DNA from: Alligator mississippiensis
Taxonomy: Eukaryota > Chordata > Crocodylia > Alligatoridae
Reading direction: 5' to 3'
Length of the DNA stretch: 64,000 nt
NCBI RefSeq assembly: GCF_030867095.1
Contig: NC_081826.1
Location: forward strand, 248,166,251 to 248,230,250
Shown here piece by piece: positions 12,769 through 22,830 of the stretch; positions within the stretch are counted from its first letter, which is position 1; the number at the start of each line of letters is the position of its first letter. The position numbers and the translations under genes were made by a program. Below the pieces are notes generated by a model. That model saw nothing but the letters and a program-made list of their open reading frames with translations, had not been told where the DNA came from and searched no databases.

Positions 12769-13500
12769 TTAGAGGCAAACTGAGATTTTAGATTGAAGTG
12801 AGAGAGAAATGGCTGGAGCAGAGAGGGCATGTTCAGCATAGCAATAATAGTTGAATTTGTGTTTGTGGATACCATTGCACAGAGATAAGGTAAAGAAGAA
12901 CAGAAGGGGGCTGAGGACAAAACTCTGTGGGACACTAAGAAACAGCTGGTGTAGATGGTGAGATGTAAAGGTCACACTGAAGATACAATTAGAGAGATAA
13001 GAAAAGAATTGGGTTGGGCCTGGCCTGAAAGCCCAGGAAGGATGAGAACTCAAGAAGGGGAGCATGGTAGTCTGCGTCAAATGTAGTTGACAAGGGAAGG
13101 AGGATGAGGATGGATTACTGGTTTTGAGATTTGATTAAGAAGGGGTCCTAAGAAAGTTTTGCAAGAGCACTTTTGGTGGAAGCTGGACTGGAGAGTGTCT
13201 AGGATAGAACTGAAGAAGAAGCACTTCAGTCAGCAATTGTAAACAGTATGTTTGATGTGTTTAGAGATGAAAGGGAGGAGAGAGGGTAGTTAGAGACAAG
13301 TGAGGTCAAGAATGTTTTTAAATGGAGAGCCTCAAGCATGTTTGCACTGAGGTGAGAGATCAAGAGGTAGGTGTGAAATAAAGGTCAAAAACAAGGCAGG
13401 ATCTGAGAATTGCAGCATAGGAGGCCATAGTATTTTCTTGTTCTATGGAATCAAAATCTCAGCTGAATAGGATGCATTTACCGAAGAAAACTATAGACAC
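12769..13500 (-). mobile_element. L2-type LINE reverse transcriptase relic
   Basis: The minus-strand frame 12769-13080 includes SVPQSFVLSPLLFFF, equivalent to the GVPQGSVLGPLLF block, followed by YYCYAEHALSA where L2 elements have a CYADDTQLY box. Upstream (13080-13130) another frame gives an ILILLPLSTTFDADY-like string corresponding to the LLLDLSAAFDTVDH block. The match to L2 rather than CR1 is from the LSLCN spacing and the CYAD box. It is an old, inactive fragment. Confidence 0.7.
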
Positions 13501-13644
13501 AGAGAAAAGATTGTGCTTTGCTTGAGTTCCAGCCTTGTCTTCCTTGCTCCTCTGAGATCACACCCTTTCTGCAATTCTGTACAGCATGCAGTGGCATCTA
13601 GTGGCTGAATGTCTTAGTGCAAGTAAACATATTTTCTGTTACAA

Positions 13645-13803
13645 GGTTCTCTGGGTGAATCTGATATCTTTTATTAGACCAACTTAAATAGTTGGGAAAC
13701 AATTTTTAAACAAGCTTTCGGGCTCAAAAACCCTTCATCGGGCTAAGGAAGTTTCAGGAGTTGCTGTGTGCTCTTCCTGGATTGAATGAAAAGTAAAGAA
13801 CCT
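13645..13803 (-). mobile_element. fold-back family copy, single arm
   Basis: Holds the arm in the left orientation (gaatctgatatcttttatta, caagctttcgggct, cccttcatcgggctaagg). It stops about 40 bp before the ERV target duplication. Confidence 0.75.
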
Positions 13804-13843
13804 ACGCTCCTGTTTCTATTACAGCTAATTTCACCCTTCTAAA

Positions 13844-14496
13844 TGTCACAACCCAGTGATTTTGGTGCCTCGGCACGATGGAATTTTCTTGTCACATGAG
13901 AGCCTCTTGCACAGCGAGGGTTTTTGCTGCATAAAGAACCCGCATGCAGGAGAGAGTTCCTGCCAATTTGCAGCTGTCTTTGCAGGGTGCATTTTTTCTT
14001 TGCAGCACAGAAGTGCACGGTGCAAAGAGTTCCCGCTATTTGAACATAAATTTGTGTCCCACTATTGGCTAGTGCTAAATTATTCACACGTGGCGGCTGG
14101 TAATTGGCTTGCTGGCCGTTTAAAAATTTGCGCGACTTCCGCCCAAGTCGAAGAACTTTGAGCACGCTGCAGAGTGCCTCTAAAGAGATCTGACTTGTGG
14201 CTAGCTGGTCGATAGACTGATCACCTATCGATCCTTCTTCCCGTCGCCGAGCGCAATCCCAGACGTACCCTTTTCCCGCCGGCTTAAGTTACAGACGGAT
14301 TTGCTGGCTTTGGCCTCGCCAGCTGGAACAACTCACATTGTTGTTCAGACGACCGGACCGTTTCCGTCGCAACCACCAGCGACGTAAGTAAAGTTTTTAC
14401 AACCATTAAACCATGTCTGCCTCTCCATTCACCAGCCTGCCCTGACGAACGAGCAATTTCTAAATCACCTCGAGTCGGCTCCGGCCGTCCGAGACA
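13844..14496 (+). repeat. 5' LTR of the ERV
   Basis: The LTR is 653 bp with TG/CA termini, the same length as the 3' copy, with no indels seen between the two by eye. An A/T run (gtttaaaaatt) near 14118 is the best TATA-like candidate. No AATAAA is present. Its first bases abut a CTAAA duplication. Short open frames inside it are present in both LTR copies and are not genes. Confidence 0.95.
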
Positions 14497-14924
14497 TGGC
14501 GACGAGGATGGGATCTAAGGGAACGGTGATGGAGATGAACCTGATCGGGTGCTGCCCCTGGCGCACCGGGACTCACCGCGTAGAGAATGCAAATGATCTA
14601 TGGGTGCATATTGCTTACCACCAGGCGATAGAAGGGGATGAAAGAAATATTGATGGCTACTTCTCCGTAAAAAGAGAAGAAGCCGTAGTGAAAGAATGGA
14701 GAACAAAGCTATCTCTTGGGGAGTTCAGATGCATAATGGGGAGCGACCGGGTTTATTATCGGCCCCCGGAGGAAACATCAACCATATCCCTAGCCGGGGT
14801 GAAGGTGCGGAAAGCAGAAAAGCTGACCCCCGCTCAGGAGTTCGCCCAATGCACCCTATACTTAAAGGAGGGGGGGGGAACCCACCCCCGTGGACTGGTT
14901 CAACTGTCCGGATTTGGTGCCTGA
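14496..14924 (+). pseudogene. gag: ERV gag, N-terminal segment
   Basis: This open frame of about 140 codons begins at or just after the primer-binding site. The frame from about 14529 (MEMNLIGC) is the most credible coding part. I recognise no domain; it is called gag from position. A run of nine G at 14870-14878 lies where the coding sense passes to the next frame, so the last 15 or so codons of this frame are probably out of frame. A polymerase or replication slip in the G run is the simplest cause. Confidence 0.7.
14497..14514 (+). promoter_or_regulatory. ERV primer-binding site, tRNA-Ser(GCU)
   Basis: TGGCGACGAGGATGGGAT starts at the base after the 5' LTR. It is the reverse complement of the CCA-ended 3' terminus of vertebrate tRNA-Ser(GCU) as I recall it, over 18 bases, with the next base mismatched. 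Serine primers are unusual among vertebrate retroviruses. An ATG overlaps the LTR/PBS junction and is unlikely to be the real gag start. Confidence 0.8.
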
Positions 14925-15963
14925 GTCGCGGGGCCATGAGCTCCTTATTCAGCTACAGGAGGATTTGGAAACTAAGGGCCGTCACAAGCCGAAGTGGGGT
15001 CTAATTAAATGGAAAAAGGGAAAGATGATAAATGTGCTGTTCCGTGCAGTAACGGGCCTATTAAGGGAATACGTGAATTTGGAGGCTCAGATGCATACTG
15101 CGGGTAAGGAGTCGCTGGAGCGGACAGCAAAGGGCTCCGGAGCAGCGTTTATTAACAGTGCCAGCCGCATGATGCTGTTAGCAGAAAATGGCGCTGAAAG
15201 AAGCGCGAGCCACCCGGGGAACCCGGAAAAGAGGGGCGGAGTTTCAGAAGACCCGGCGGGGATCCGCCTAGTGACTCCACCCCCTGAGGTGACGTCGTTC
15301 CCAATGGCCACGCCTCCTTACCACGGGGAGGGGGCAATGGGAGGAGGGATATACCCAACGCTCCCAGATACAGAATTTAACCCTCTCTCTGCCACAGCTT
15401 ACCCAATAGCTGTGACAAAACATGTTGAGGATGAAGAAGGTACCACGCATACCACTGTTATCTCTCGCACACACACCCGACCAGAGATACAAGAGCTTTG
15501 CAAAGAATCTAAAATAAGGCCGGAAGAAACCTTGGCCATGTGGTTAGGAAGACTGATAGTGGAATTTGGATCTGACACTCTGGATAAGGAAGAAGCGAGT
15601 GCCCTGACACGACAAGCGGCGTGGAGCGGAGGGCGCACTACTGACTTGAATGTGGTCACGGACAGTGCCCACTGGCCCATCCCGCTCCCGGAGCTTGTGG
15701 TAGGACAGGTAACCCACAAATTTCACACCTGGCATGAGGGTTGCCCAAAGAAGGCTACTGCAGAACAACTTCTCCTGGCTATAGTTGGAGTACCGTATCT
15801 CTCATGGAGCCCAAGAACAAATCCAATGGGACTAACAGCAGTCCAGTGTAAAGAGAGATGGGCTCATCGTCACCTATCGGACCCCGGGGCAATTCCAACA
15901 CCCTTGGAAGCTATAGATGCCTGCGTAGAGGTACACGGAGGAGCGAATGCTGTTACACTCTGA
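14890..15963 (+). pseudogene. gag: ERV gag, main segment
   Basis: The 357-codon open frame continues gag after the shift at the G run. It has a proline-rich middle (PPPEV, TPPYHG) followed by a helical stretch (AMWLGRLIVEFG) and a segment ending in a TGA at 15961-15963. No CCHC zinc knuckle or MHR with the usual spacing was seen, although the region around 15660-15830 sits where a capsid C-terminal domain would be. The same frame stays open for another 122 codons beyond the stop, so the TGA is probably either a mutation or a read-through point. Confidence 0.75.
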
Positions 15964-16338
15964 CTCTTCTTGAACCCGATGGCAGGTCAACCAGTGGGAA
16001 ATCTTTTAGGCCATCTCCCACGATTGCAGGCACTCATGAAGCAAGGTGAGGAAGCTTCTAATGACATAAGGGATCGACCTTCAGCGTACCTAGCTGCAAC
16101 ATTGAGGCCTAGGTGTCAAGGGTATACCCCTCAGCGAGAGCCATGGGGGTCACTTCCAAGGACCCCAAAAGAAAGAACCCCAAAGGAAAGAACTCTGAAG
16201 GAAAGGACTATGTTCGGATTTCTTCTCGCTCACTCCGGACTAACAAAGGCTCAATTGAGACTTTTGGGAGACAAGGCCCAGACCAGTATGGCTGAAGCAT
16301 TGGGATTTAATTTTGAGGACTTGCCAAAAAACGAGTAA
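15964..16338 (+). pseudogene. gag: ERV gag C-terminal tail with triple KERT repeat
   Basis: In frame with the preceding gag segment, this part is basic, with three five-residue copies of PKERT/LKERT at about 16168-16209. It ends with TAA at 16336-16338, where the last A is also the A of the ATG opening the protease/RT frame, giving a TAATG overlap. The basic tail may do the nucleic-acid binding that CCHC knuckles do in other gags; this is inference. Confidence 0.7.
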
Positions 16339-16928
16339 TGGCCGTCGGCTCTGCCGGCAGCCTTCACCAATTCAAACCCGATCCTACTGATTCTCATCCA
16401 TACACTGAACTCACTGTTTACAACCCTACCGATCTGGATGACCAACAACAGGTATTCTTCCTTCTCGATACTGGAGCTCAGACCAATGTGATTACCTCAA
16501 TGATACCTCATCAAAAGACCACCAAGACGATCAAGGTACAAGGGCTTAACGCTATCGCCGTCACAACGAAGGTCAAGTTTTGGGTTCAGGATCACCAATA
16601 TCCCCTAGAGGCTGTTCTAGGTGGCATCAACATTTTAGGAATCCCGGGGATAAAAGCGCTTGACCTTAAAGAACAAGTGCTACGGGCATTACCCATTATT
16701 ATCCCAGAACAGGACTGGCATCGACCAACGCTTTGTAACACTTCCACCTGGCGATATCGGCCAATCCCAACTAAGGATTCTCTAAAACAGTCCCTTACTG
16801 ACCTTCTGCAGCAACTCGAGCGACGAGGCCGTATTAAGACTGTAACAGCCAGCACCTACCTATCATCAGGATGGGGAGTTGTGAAACCTGGGAAGCCTAA
16901 TGAAGCCCGGTTGGTCGTGGACTATTGA
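16338..16928 (+). pseudogene. pro-pol: ERV protease and start of reverse transcriptase
   Basis: The aspartic protease motif LLDTGA lies at 16461-16478, with the second conserved region near GGINILG about 16620. The frame runs into the RT fingers (GWGVVKPGK, then RLVVDY). It is cut by TGA at 16926-16928, directly after RLVVDY. The reading continues downstream in the same frame, so this is a point nonsense change rather than a shift. The opening ATG overlaps the gag stop, which would allow re-initiation instead of the usual frameshift or suppression. Confidence 0.88.
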
Positions 16929-18317
16929 GAAGTCAATAAAAGGTGTCAGGTACTTCAACAACCTAATCCGTCTACTCTGCCACAGTGTATGTTTGAGATG
17001 GCACAGTTCCAGCAAAGTCAGTGGGTCGCAGTCACATTGGATCTGAAAAATATATTCTTTTCCATCCCAATAACTGACCCGGAAGGAATACTAAATATGT
17101 GTATTGATGGCATCATGTACAGGTGGACAGTTTGTCCGCAAGGATATCGCAACGCTCCATCATTAGCCACTGGCGCCATGAATAACACCCTGAAGAATTT
17201 TCGAGCCTTGCACTCTCTTCCCCCAGAAAAAGAATTAAAAATTTGGAGTTATGTTGATGATATTGCCATCATGGGTCGCGATAGCTCTGTAGTTGCCAGT
17301 GTAGTAAACCAACTAGTTTCTCACCTTCAAAGTGAGGGATGGACAATCAACGAGGAAAAGTCAAGCCTACATCCTGTAGATGACATTACGTTCCTTGGCA
17401 CTCGATATACCGGTTCCATCCGCCACGGAGTCTCACATGAGGGTCCTAACATCGATCCGCTAAAAACATTCCACCCTGTCACTAAGAGGCATTTTCAACA
17501 GCTTTTGGGTCATTTAAATTGGTATCGACATTATGTTGAACCCAGCGATTTGGCACTCCTCACTAAATTACAGCAACAGATTCGTGACAAGTCCCGAAAG
17601 TCCACGCCTTGGACGGAAAAGGATCAGAAGAATCTGCTTTGCCTGCTAACCATGGTTAAAGGTACACAACTCCATGCCATCGGTCTGGGTGAGTCACTAA
17701 CCATAACCCTAGGATTCACCACCAATCACGTGTGGGCTGTCGTGCACAACCCCCGTGATGAGCTAGTATACACGGCCCACAAGACGCTTCAAGCGGCACA
17801 ACATCAATATGGAGCTATAGGAAAGATTCTCCTAGCCGAACAACTGGTGGAGCCGTTAGCAAGGGGGCATGGGACGTTACGCGCTCCTGGTGCCACATTG
17901 TTACCCTTGCTGGACACGGGAAGAATCGACCCACATTTTCAAGGGGAGTCTAAGACCTGGAATACGCTAGTACTTACCCACCATTATAATTGGCATTGTT
18001 GGAGGTTGGAAGACACGGTACCTGATCCAAGCCCAGAAGATGAGGAAAAGGTTGCTACACTGTATGGAACTTCTGCCCCAGCGTGGATGGCCTCAGATGG
18101 AACCTCCCGGCATGAAGGAGGCTATGGATACTACTGTAAAGCTTGTCATGATAAGGAAATATTCCAAGCCAACCCAGATGATAATTCGTCCCAAAAATGT
18201 GAATTATTAGGATTCCTAAAGGTACTAGAGTATTGTCTGACACATCATGACAATACACTCCCGTTCCAATTATCGCCATTGATTCGCAGTATATCCAATA
18301 AATTCTTAATGGTATAG
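16929..18317 (+). pseudogene. pol: ERV reverse transcriptase and RNase H
   Basis: This part is in frame with the segment before it. It shows RT block LDLKNIFFSIP, the PQGYRNAPSLA turn and the catalytic YVDD at 17250-17261, then FLGTRY and the thumb. RNase H follows, with ASDGTSRHEGG and KCELLG supplying the first Asp and the Glu. The frame is lost between about 18240 and 18317, inside RNase H before the third catalytic Asp, and coding sense moves to another frame that itself contains a stop. The LDLKD aspartate is Asn here (LDLKN), but the catalytic Asp is the LD residue and is intact. Confidence 0.9.
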
Positions 18318-18361
18318 CTTTTCCCACCGAAAACCTGGATGATTGGCAAGACATCTGGAGG

Positions 18362-19129
18362 ATGTTAACTAGATTTGTACACCTTCCGTTAGTTAGGCAC
18401 ACTAAGTCCCACCGTCCGGATACTGATCCAGTACATGAGGTTATTGATCAGCTTTTGGAAGATCCACTCCGGACCAACGTGGTTTTGCCTATCACATCTA
18501 CCTCCGGTCCTGAAATAAATCTGTTCCTCGCGTGGCTTCACGAAAATTGGGGTCACCCAGGACCACGGGCTTGTCATCAACGTTGGTGCCGAACCATTAT
18601 AGAGCCGGCCTCATATGGAGCTCGGTGTGATTGGGAAAAGGTAGCTCAGGCTTGTGAGATATGTGCTAAAGAGAAGTGTCATAAAACCAAACACCAGATC
18701 GGAGCGTTCGATTCTTCACAGTTTCAGGCAGGAAAAGTTTGGCAGGTGGATCTGCTAGGACCCCTCCCAGGGTCTAAACCACCAAATAAAGGATTAGTTG
18801 TTGTTGATTTGGGAACGAGACAGTTACAGGTTATCCCCTTACGGAAAAGTAATGCCACTGCTGTTATTGCTGCCTTAACTGCTGTATTTGCCACCTGGCA
18901 ATCTCCTCATGAAATTCAGTCTGATGGAGGACCTCCGTTTAACTCTAATGCGCTGGATAAATTTGCTCATCTTCACAATGTAGCATGGCATCTTCATCTG
19001 CCATACCACCCGCAGTCCAACGGTATTGCGGAAAGACACATAGGCCTTTATAAAGAAAACTCCGCCTCAGAGGGGGAGGGACGTTTAAGAACTGGACCAA
19101 ATTCAATCATGATGTTCTCATCTCATTGA
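18362..19129 (+). pseudogene. pol: ERV integrase, HHCC and catalytic core
   Basis: The N-terminal zinc-binding histidines (HENWGH) pair with CEIC. The catalytic triad is D in WQVDLLG (18749-18751), D in IQSDGG (18923-18925) and E in NGIAERH (19031-19033), with exactly 35 residues between the second Asp and the Glu. The frame breaks about 60 codons after the Glu at the C-terminal side and coding sense continues in the overlapping frame at 19126. The HPQSNGIAER block is typical of retroviral integrases. Confidence 0.9.
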
Positions 19130-19398
19130 ATACCGCTAAACCGTTATGGGATGAAGCTAATGTCCAGAAACCCCCACCTTGGAAACCCAAGTTCCTGCCA
19201 GAGGAGTTAGTATGGATCTCAATACCTCACCCTCATCAGTCTCATCCACAAGTTCACAAAGGAACCGTTCAGCGGTCAGGACAATATCCCAATACCTATT
19301 CTGTCCAATTGGAAGAGAAGCCCGATCGTCCTTCTATTATCGTTCATCACAACTGGATGACTCGCTGTTCCGACGTTCACCCAGTATCCTTACAGTGA
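19126..19398 (+). pseudogene. pol: ERV integrase C-terminal domain
   Basis: A 90-codon frame continues the integrase after a shift near 19080-19126. It carries a basic, SH3-like DNA-binding region (PEELVWIS, HKGTVQRSGQYPN, then HHNWMTRC). It ends at TGA 19396-19398. No dUTPase or env follows. Confidence 0.75.
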
Positions 19399-19765
19399 AA
19401 CCAATTATGATTCCTTCTTGTTTTGTTTTGTCTTGTTATTCTGTTCTCTTCACAGGTTTGACCCCAGCAAAAGCGGTAATCCACAACCTCCTGATTATGA
19501 GACCAGACTGCAGTCCATTCGAAGCCAAAGAGTGATGGTTGTGAGGGAGGCACTGAGACGGCAAACGCCCATTTGCTCAGGGCTTGTTATGACACTATTT
19601 TCTCATTTTGTTAAGTGTTTACTGACATTGTCTGTTATAGGAGAAGACGGACCGAAGCGGATGTTCTCCAATCAGACGATGATCAACAGTTGTTGTTATG
19701 TGTTCAAAGTTATTGTATGTTGTAATTTGTTAAAAAGACCGGTCTGTCAAGTTATTTGTTTATGT

Positions 19766-19768
<3 letters not shown>

Positions 19769-19807
<39 letters not shown>
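19769..19807. repeat. (TA)n microsatellite
   Basis: About 19 uninterrupted TA units lie inside the provirus, 100 bp before the 3' LTR. It must have arisen or expanded after or shortly before integration. Confidence 0.97.
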
Positions 19808-19810
<3 letters not shown>

Positions 19811-19898
19811 TTGTGAAGGCTTTGCCAAGTCAGTGAATCCTCTAACAAAGATGCCGTATGATGTGCTCATGTGTCTAAAATTCCAGTTGTGCCGTCGG

Positions 19899-19908
19899 CA
19901 AGGGGGCA
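19899..19908 (+). promoter_or_regulatory. ERV polypurine tract candidate
   Basis: A short purine run (aaggggg) ends two bases before the 3' LTR, where the plus-strand primer is expected. It is shorter than most retroviral tracts and is interrupted by a C. Confidence 0.55.
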
Positions 19909-20561
19909 TGTCACAACCCAGTGATTTTGGTGCCTCAGCACGATGGAATTTTCTTGTCACATGAGAGCCTCTTGCACAGCGAGGGTTTTTGCTGCATAAA
20001 GAACCCGCATGCAGGAGAGAGTTCCTGCCAATTTGCAGCTGTCTTTGCAGGGTGCATTTTTTCTTTGCAGCACAGAAGTGCACGGTGCAAAGAGTTCCCG
20101 CTATTTGAACATAAATTTGTGTCCCACTATTGGCTAGTGCTAAATTATTCACACGTGGCGGCTGGTAATTGGCTTGCTGGCCGTTTAAAAATTTGCACGA
20201 CTTCCGCCCAAGTCGAAGAACTTTGGGCACGCTGCAGAGTGCCTCTAAAGAGATCTGACTTGCGGCTAGCTGGTCGATAGACTGATCACCTATCGATCCT
20301 TCTTCCCGTCGCCGAGCGCAATCCCAGACGTACCCTTTTCCCGCCAGCTTAAGTTACAGACGGATTTGCTGGCTTTGGCCTCGCCAGCTGGAACAACTTA
20401 CATTGTTGTTCAGACGACCGGACCGTTTCCGTCGCAACCACCAGCGACGTAAGTAAAGTTTTTACAACCATTAAACCTTGTCTGCCTCTCCATTCACCAG
20501 CCTGCCCTGACGAACGAGCAATTTCTAAATCACCTCGAGTTGGCTCCGGCCGTCCGAGACA
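19909..20561 (+). repeat. 3' LTR of the ERV
   Basis: The LTR is 653 bp and about 99% identical to the 5' LTR. The eight differences noted include G/A at the fifth CpG-like site (ctcggc to ctcagc), gcgcg to gcacg, ccggc to ccagc and gtcgg to gttgg, which fit CpG decay. It is followed directly by the CTAAA duplication. Confidence 0.95.
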
Positions 20562-20808
20562 CTAAATATAAGAAAATAGTTATCACTAGGAGAACTAGCT
20601 GTATGGTTTAAAGGAATATACCTTAAAAAGGCAAACACCATTTACTAAAGAACACAAAGCAGTAATTAACTTTCTGGCATATTCTGCATGGAGCCAGAGT
20701 CAGAGGGTCAAATTTTGCTGTCAGATATGTATGTGTGGCTCTTATTGAAACAGTGGAATGATAGACGTTGAAAATTTAAAAATCCAAACCTTTATTCTTC
20801 TTTGACAG

Positions 20809-22184
20809 TGCCGCAGGGCACTTCAGTGCCTGCTCCTAGAGAGGAGAAACTGCCAGGAAGAGAGAGAGCCCTGGCATGACATAACAAGCCCAGCTGAGGG
20901 TTGCCAGGGTAACAAGCACAGCTGTGGGTTGCCAGAGCAACTAAGGGGAGCCAGCTGCCTGTAGGGGGCAGGGCCTGGCCCTTATAAAGCCCAGGGCTGA
21001 GGCCAGGCTGGAAGTACCCTGCCAGCAGCTGGAGAGGCAGAAGCTCCCTCAGTCGAGTTATGGGTAGAAGCCTGATCGCAAGTATAGCTCACGATAGCTC
21101 TGGAGGCTTGAGCCATGATGCTAAGTTATAGCCCCGCAGCTTATGTTAAGTTATAGCCTAGGGGCTTGTTTTGCTTTGGTGTTATTACACTGGTGGTTTG
21201 GGTGAGGCTATAGGGGTTGGAGGAGGCCTCATAGGGACCCCAGAGGTATGGGGACCCCAGCGCCTGAGTGAGGCCACTGTACTTTAAGGGGGAACCCCAG
21301 TAGTATGGGGACCCCGGCACCAGTGAAGGCGCGGCGCCAGTGAAGGCGCAACTGGCGGCAAGAAGCACAACCAGTGGGTTGCGGGCGGGGAACAGAGACC
21401 CTGGGTTGCATGCGGGGTACGTAGACCCCAGCCCCGGAGAGGGGCAGCTTTGAGACGCCCCAGTGCGGGCACAGCGAGCCCCAGGAAAGGGGTGGTGGTA
21501 TTAGGAAGCCCAGGACAGGCGCAGCAAGCCCTAGAGAGGGGACAACATTATTAGGAGGCCCAATGCGGGCGCGGTGAGCCTCTGGAGAACGGCTAGTGCT
21601 GTGGCAAACCCCAGAGCAGGGTAGAGTGCTGCGGTTGCCCCGGTGAGAGGGGGTAGCAGCACGGTGTGCCCTGAGAGAAGGGGAGAGCAGCACGGTGGGC
21701 CTGAGAGTCAGGGGGCATTACCAAGAAGCCCAGTGCGGGCGTAGCGGGCCCCAGGTGGGGGGGCGCCATTGCGAAGGCCCCAGAGAGGGGCGACGTTACA
21801 AGGGGGCCCTGAGTGGGGGCTCAACGAGAGTCCCAGTGAGGGGCCGTATATTGGAGAGAGCCAGGGAAGCGGGCGTGTTGACATACCATCTATTACATCT
21901 GCGAGGCTTGGGGCGTGGTATTAGGGGCTGGTAGGAGCCATGCATAGCCCATAAGGCTAGGGTGCCTGGGGAGCACCCATCATACCGGGAGACCCCCAGG
22001 GGGTCCAGGAACACACGGGGACAGAGGTCCCAGCTAACCGTGCCCAGGGAGTCGTAGGCAGCCTCCCAACTTTACCTCAACATCAAAGATGTGGTGGGTG
22101 AGAATTTGAGGGTGCCCTTGGGCTGACTTGGCACGGTAAGGGGGTCGTAGGGTGATCACGGCCCTCCGGGCAGACCCCCACCAC
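20809..22184 (+). mobile_element. candidate solo LTR, CpG-rich
   Basis: A 1.38-kb block stands out for its CpG and GC content against AT-rich flanks. GACAG occurs just before it (20804-20808) and just after it (22185-22189), consistent with a 5-bp duplication. It begins TG, has a good TATA box (CTTATAAAG, 20981-20989) and many short degenerate repeats of the type ccccagagagggg. The right end reads CCACCAC rather than CA, which weakens the LTR reading. A GC-rich minisatellite-bearing insertion is the alternative. It is unrelated in sequence to the LTRs of the neighbouring ERV. Confidence 0.45.
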
Positions 22185-22559
22185 GACAGACAGTATATAA
22201 CGTTTACATAAAAACAAGTTTCCTAGGACTATGGCAAATAGTGTCCTAAGGCTGAAGTCCTTAATCTGTCCACTTTGGAAAACCATTCATTTCTGTTATA
22301 AAATAAAAACAGTTTGAGCTACTTTGGTAAGCACTGTCTCTAAGTATCTAAAATACTAATTAGACCATGAGGTGGGGTACTTTACTAGATAAATAACTAT
22401 CAAGGCAGATCCAAAACTCTGGAATTAAATAGTTTTGAAAGTCTAAGTTTAAAAAAAATATACTCAAGTACTTGTTTCCAAGCCCTTATGTGAATAGTCA
22501 GTGAAGGACTGCAGAATCAAACTCCTTATTGTGTCTGCAAAATGTTTTGTGATGCTCAG

Positions 22560-22830
22560 TACTAGTATCTCATTCCTAGTCATCTGTTTTCCAGACTAAA
22601 CCCAGTTCTTCTGATCCTGCCTCATAAGATGTTTCCTAGAAGTTTAAGCATTTTTTCCCTCTTGGCTGGGCTCTTTCTAATTTGTCCACATCTTTCAGGA
22701 GTGTAGTGCCCGAAATTAGACACAGTACTCCAGGTAAGGCCTCTCCAATTTCAAACCGAGTGGAAGAATAATTTTGCTTGACTTTCAGACAATGCTCCTA
22801 TTAATACAGTTCAGTATGCTATTGGCTTTT
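22560..22830 (-). mobile_element. old CR1 fragment
   Basis: The minus strand retains the CR1 stretch around the FWAP/LERVQ region (plus-strand ttgtccacatctttcagga, then acacagtactccagg). It is heavily mutated with no open frame. Confidence 0.7.

Larger units (their letters stand above)
19399..19908 (+). other. ERV post-pol spacer, no env
   Basis: The 0.5-kb segment between pol and the 3' LTR has only short frames without a signal peptide, a furin-like site or a membrane anchor. It contains the (TA)n tract at 19769-19807. Confidence 0.7.
13844..20561 (+). mobile_element. endogenous retrovirus, env-less, tRNA-Ser(GCU)-primed, class III-like
   Basis: A 6.7-kb provirus in gag-protease-RT/RNase H-integrase order between two 653-bp LTRs that begin TGTCACAACC and end CCGAGACA. 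The 5-bp target duplication CTAAA lies at 13839-13843 and 20562-20566. The LTRs differ at about eight sites by eye, five of them CpG transitions, so the insertion is fairly young, yet all frames are interrupted. Only about 0.5 kb separates the integrase end from the 3' LTR and no env-like frame is present. The 5-bp duplication, missing env, gag without a CCHC knuckle and RT character fit ERV-L or spuma-like class III best, but no dUTPase was seen. A divergent, unassigned lineage is possible. Confidence 0.9.

Noticed and set aside
13839..14165. Open frames on both strands inside the LTR, repeated near 19.9-20.3 kb
   Set aside because: They exist because the LTRs are duplicated. No protein family or start context supports them.
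19399..19908. Possible env remnant between pol and the 3' LTR
   Set aside because: No signal peptide, cleavage site, fusion segment or membrane anchor is visible in any frame, and the space is too short.
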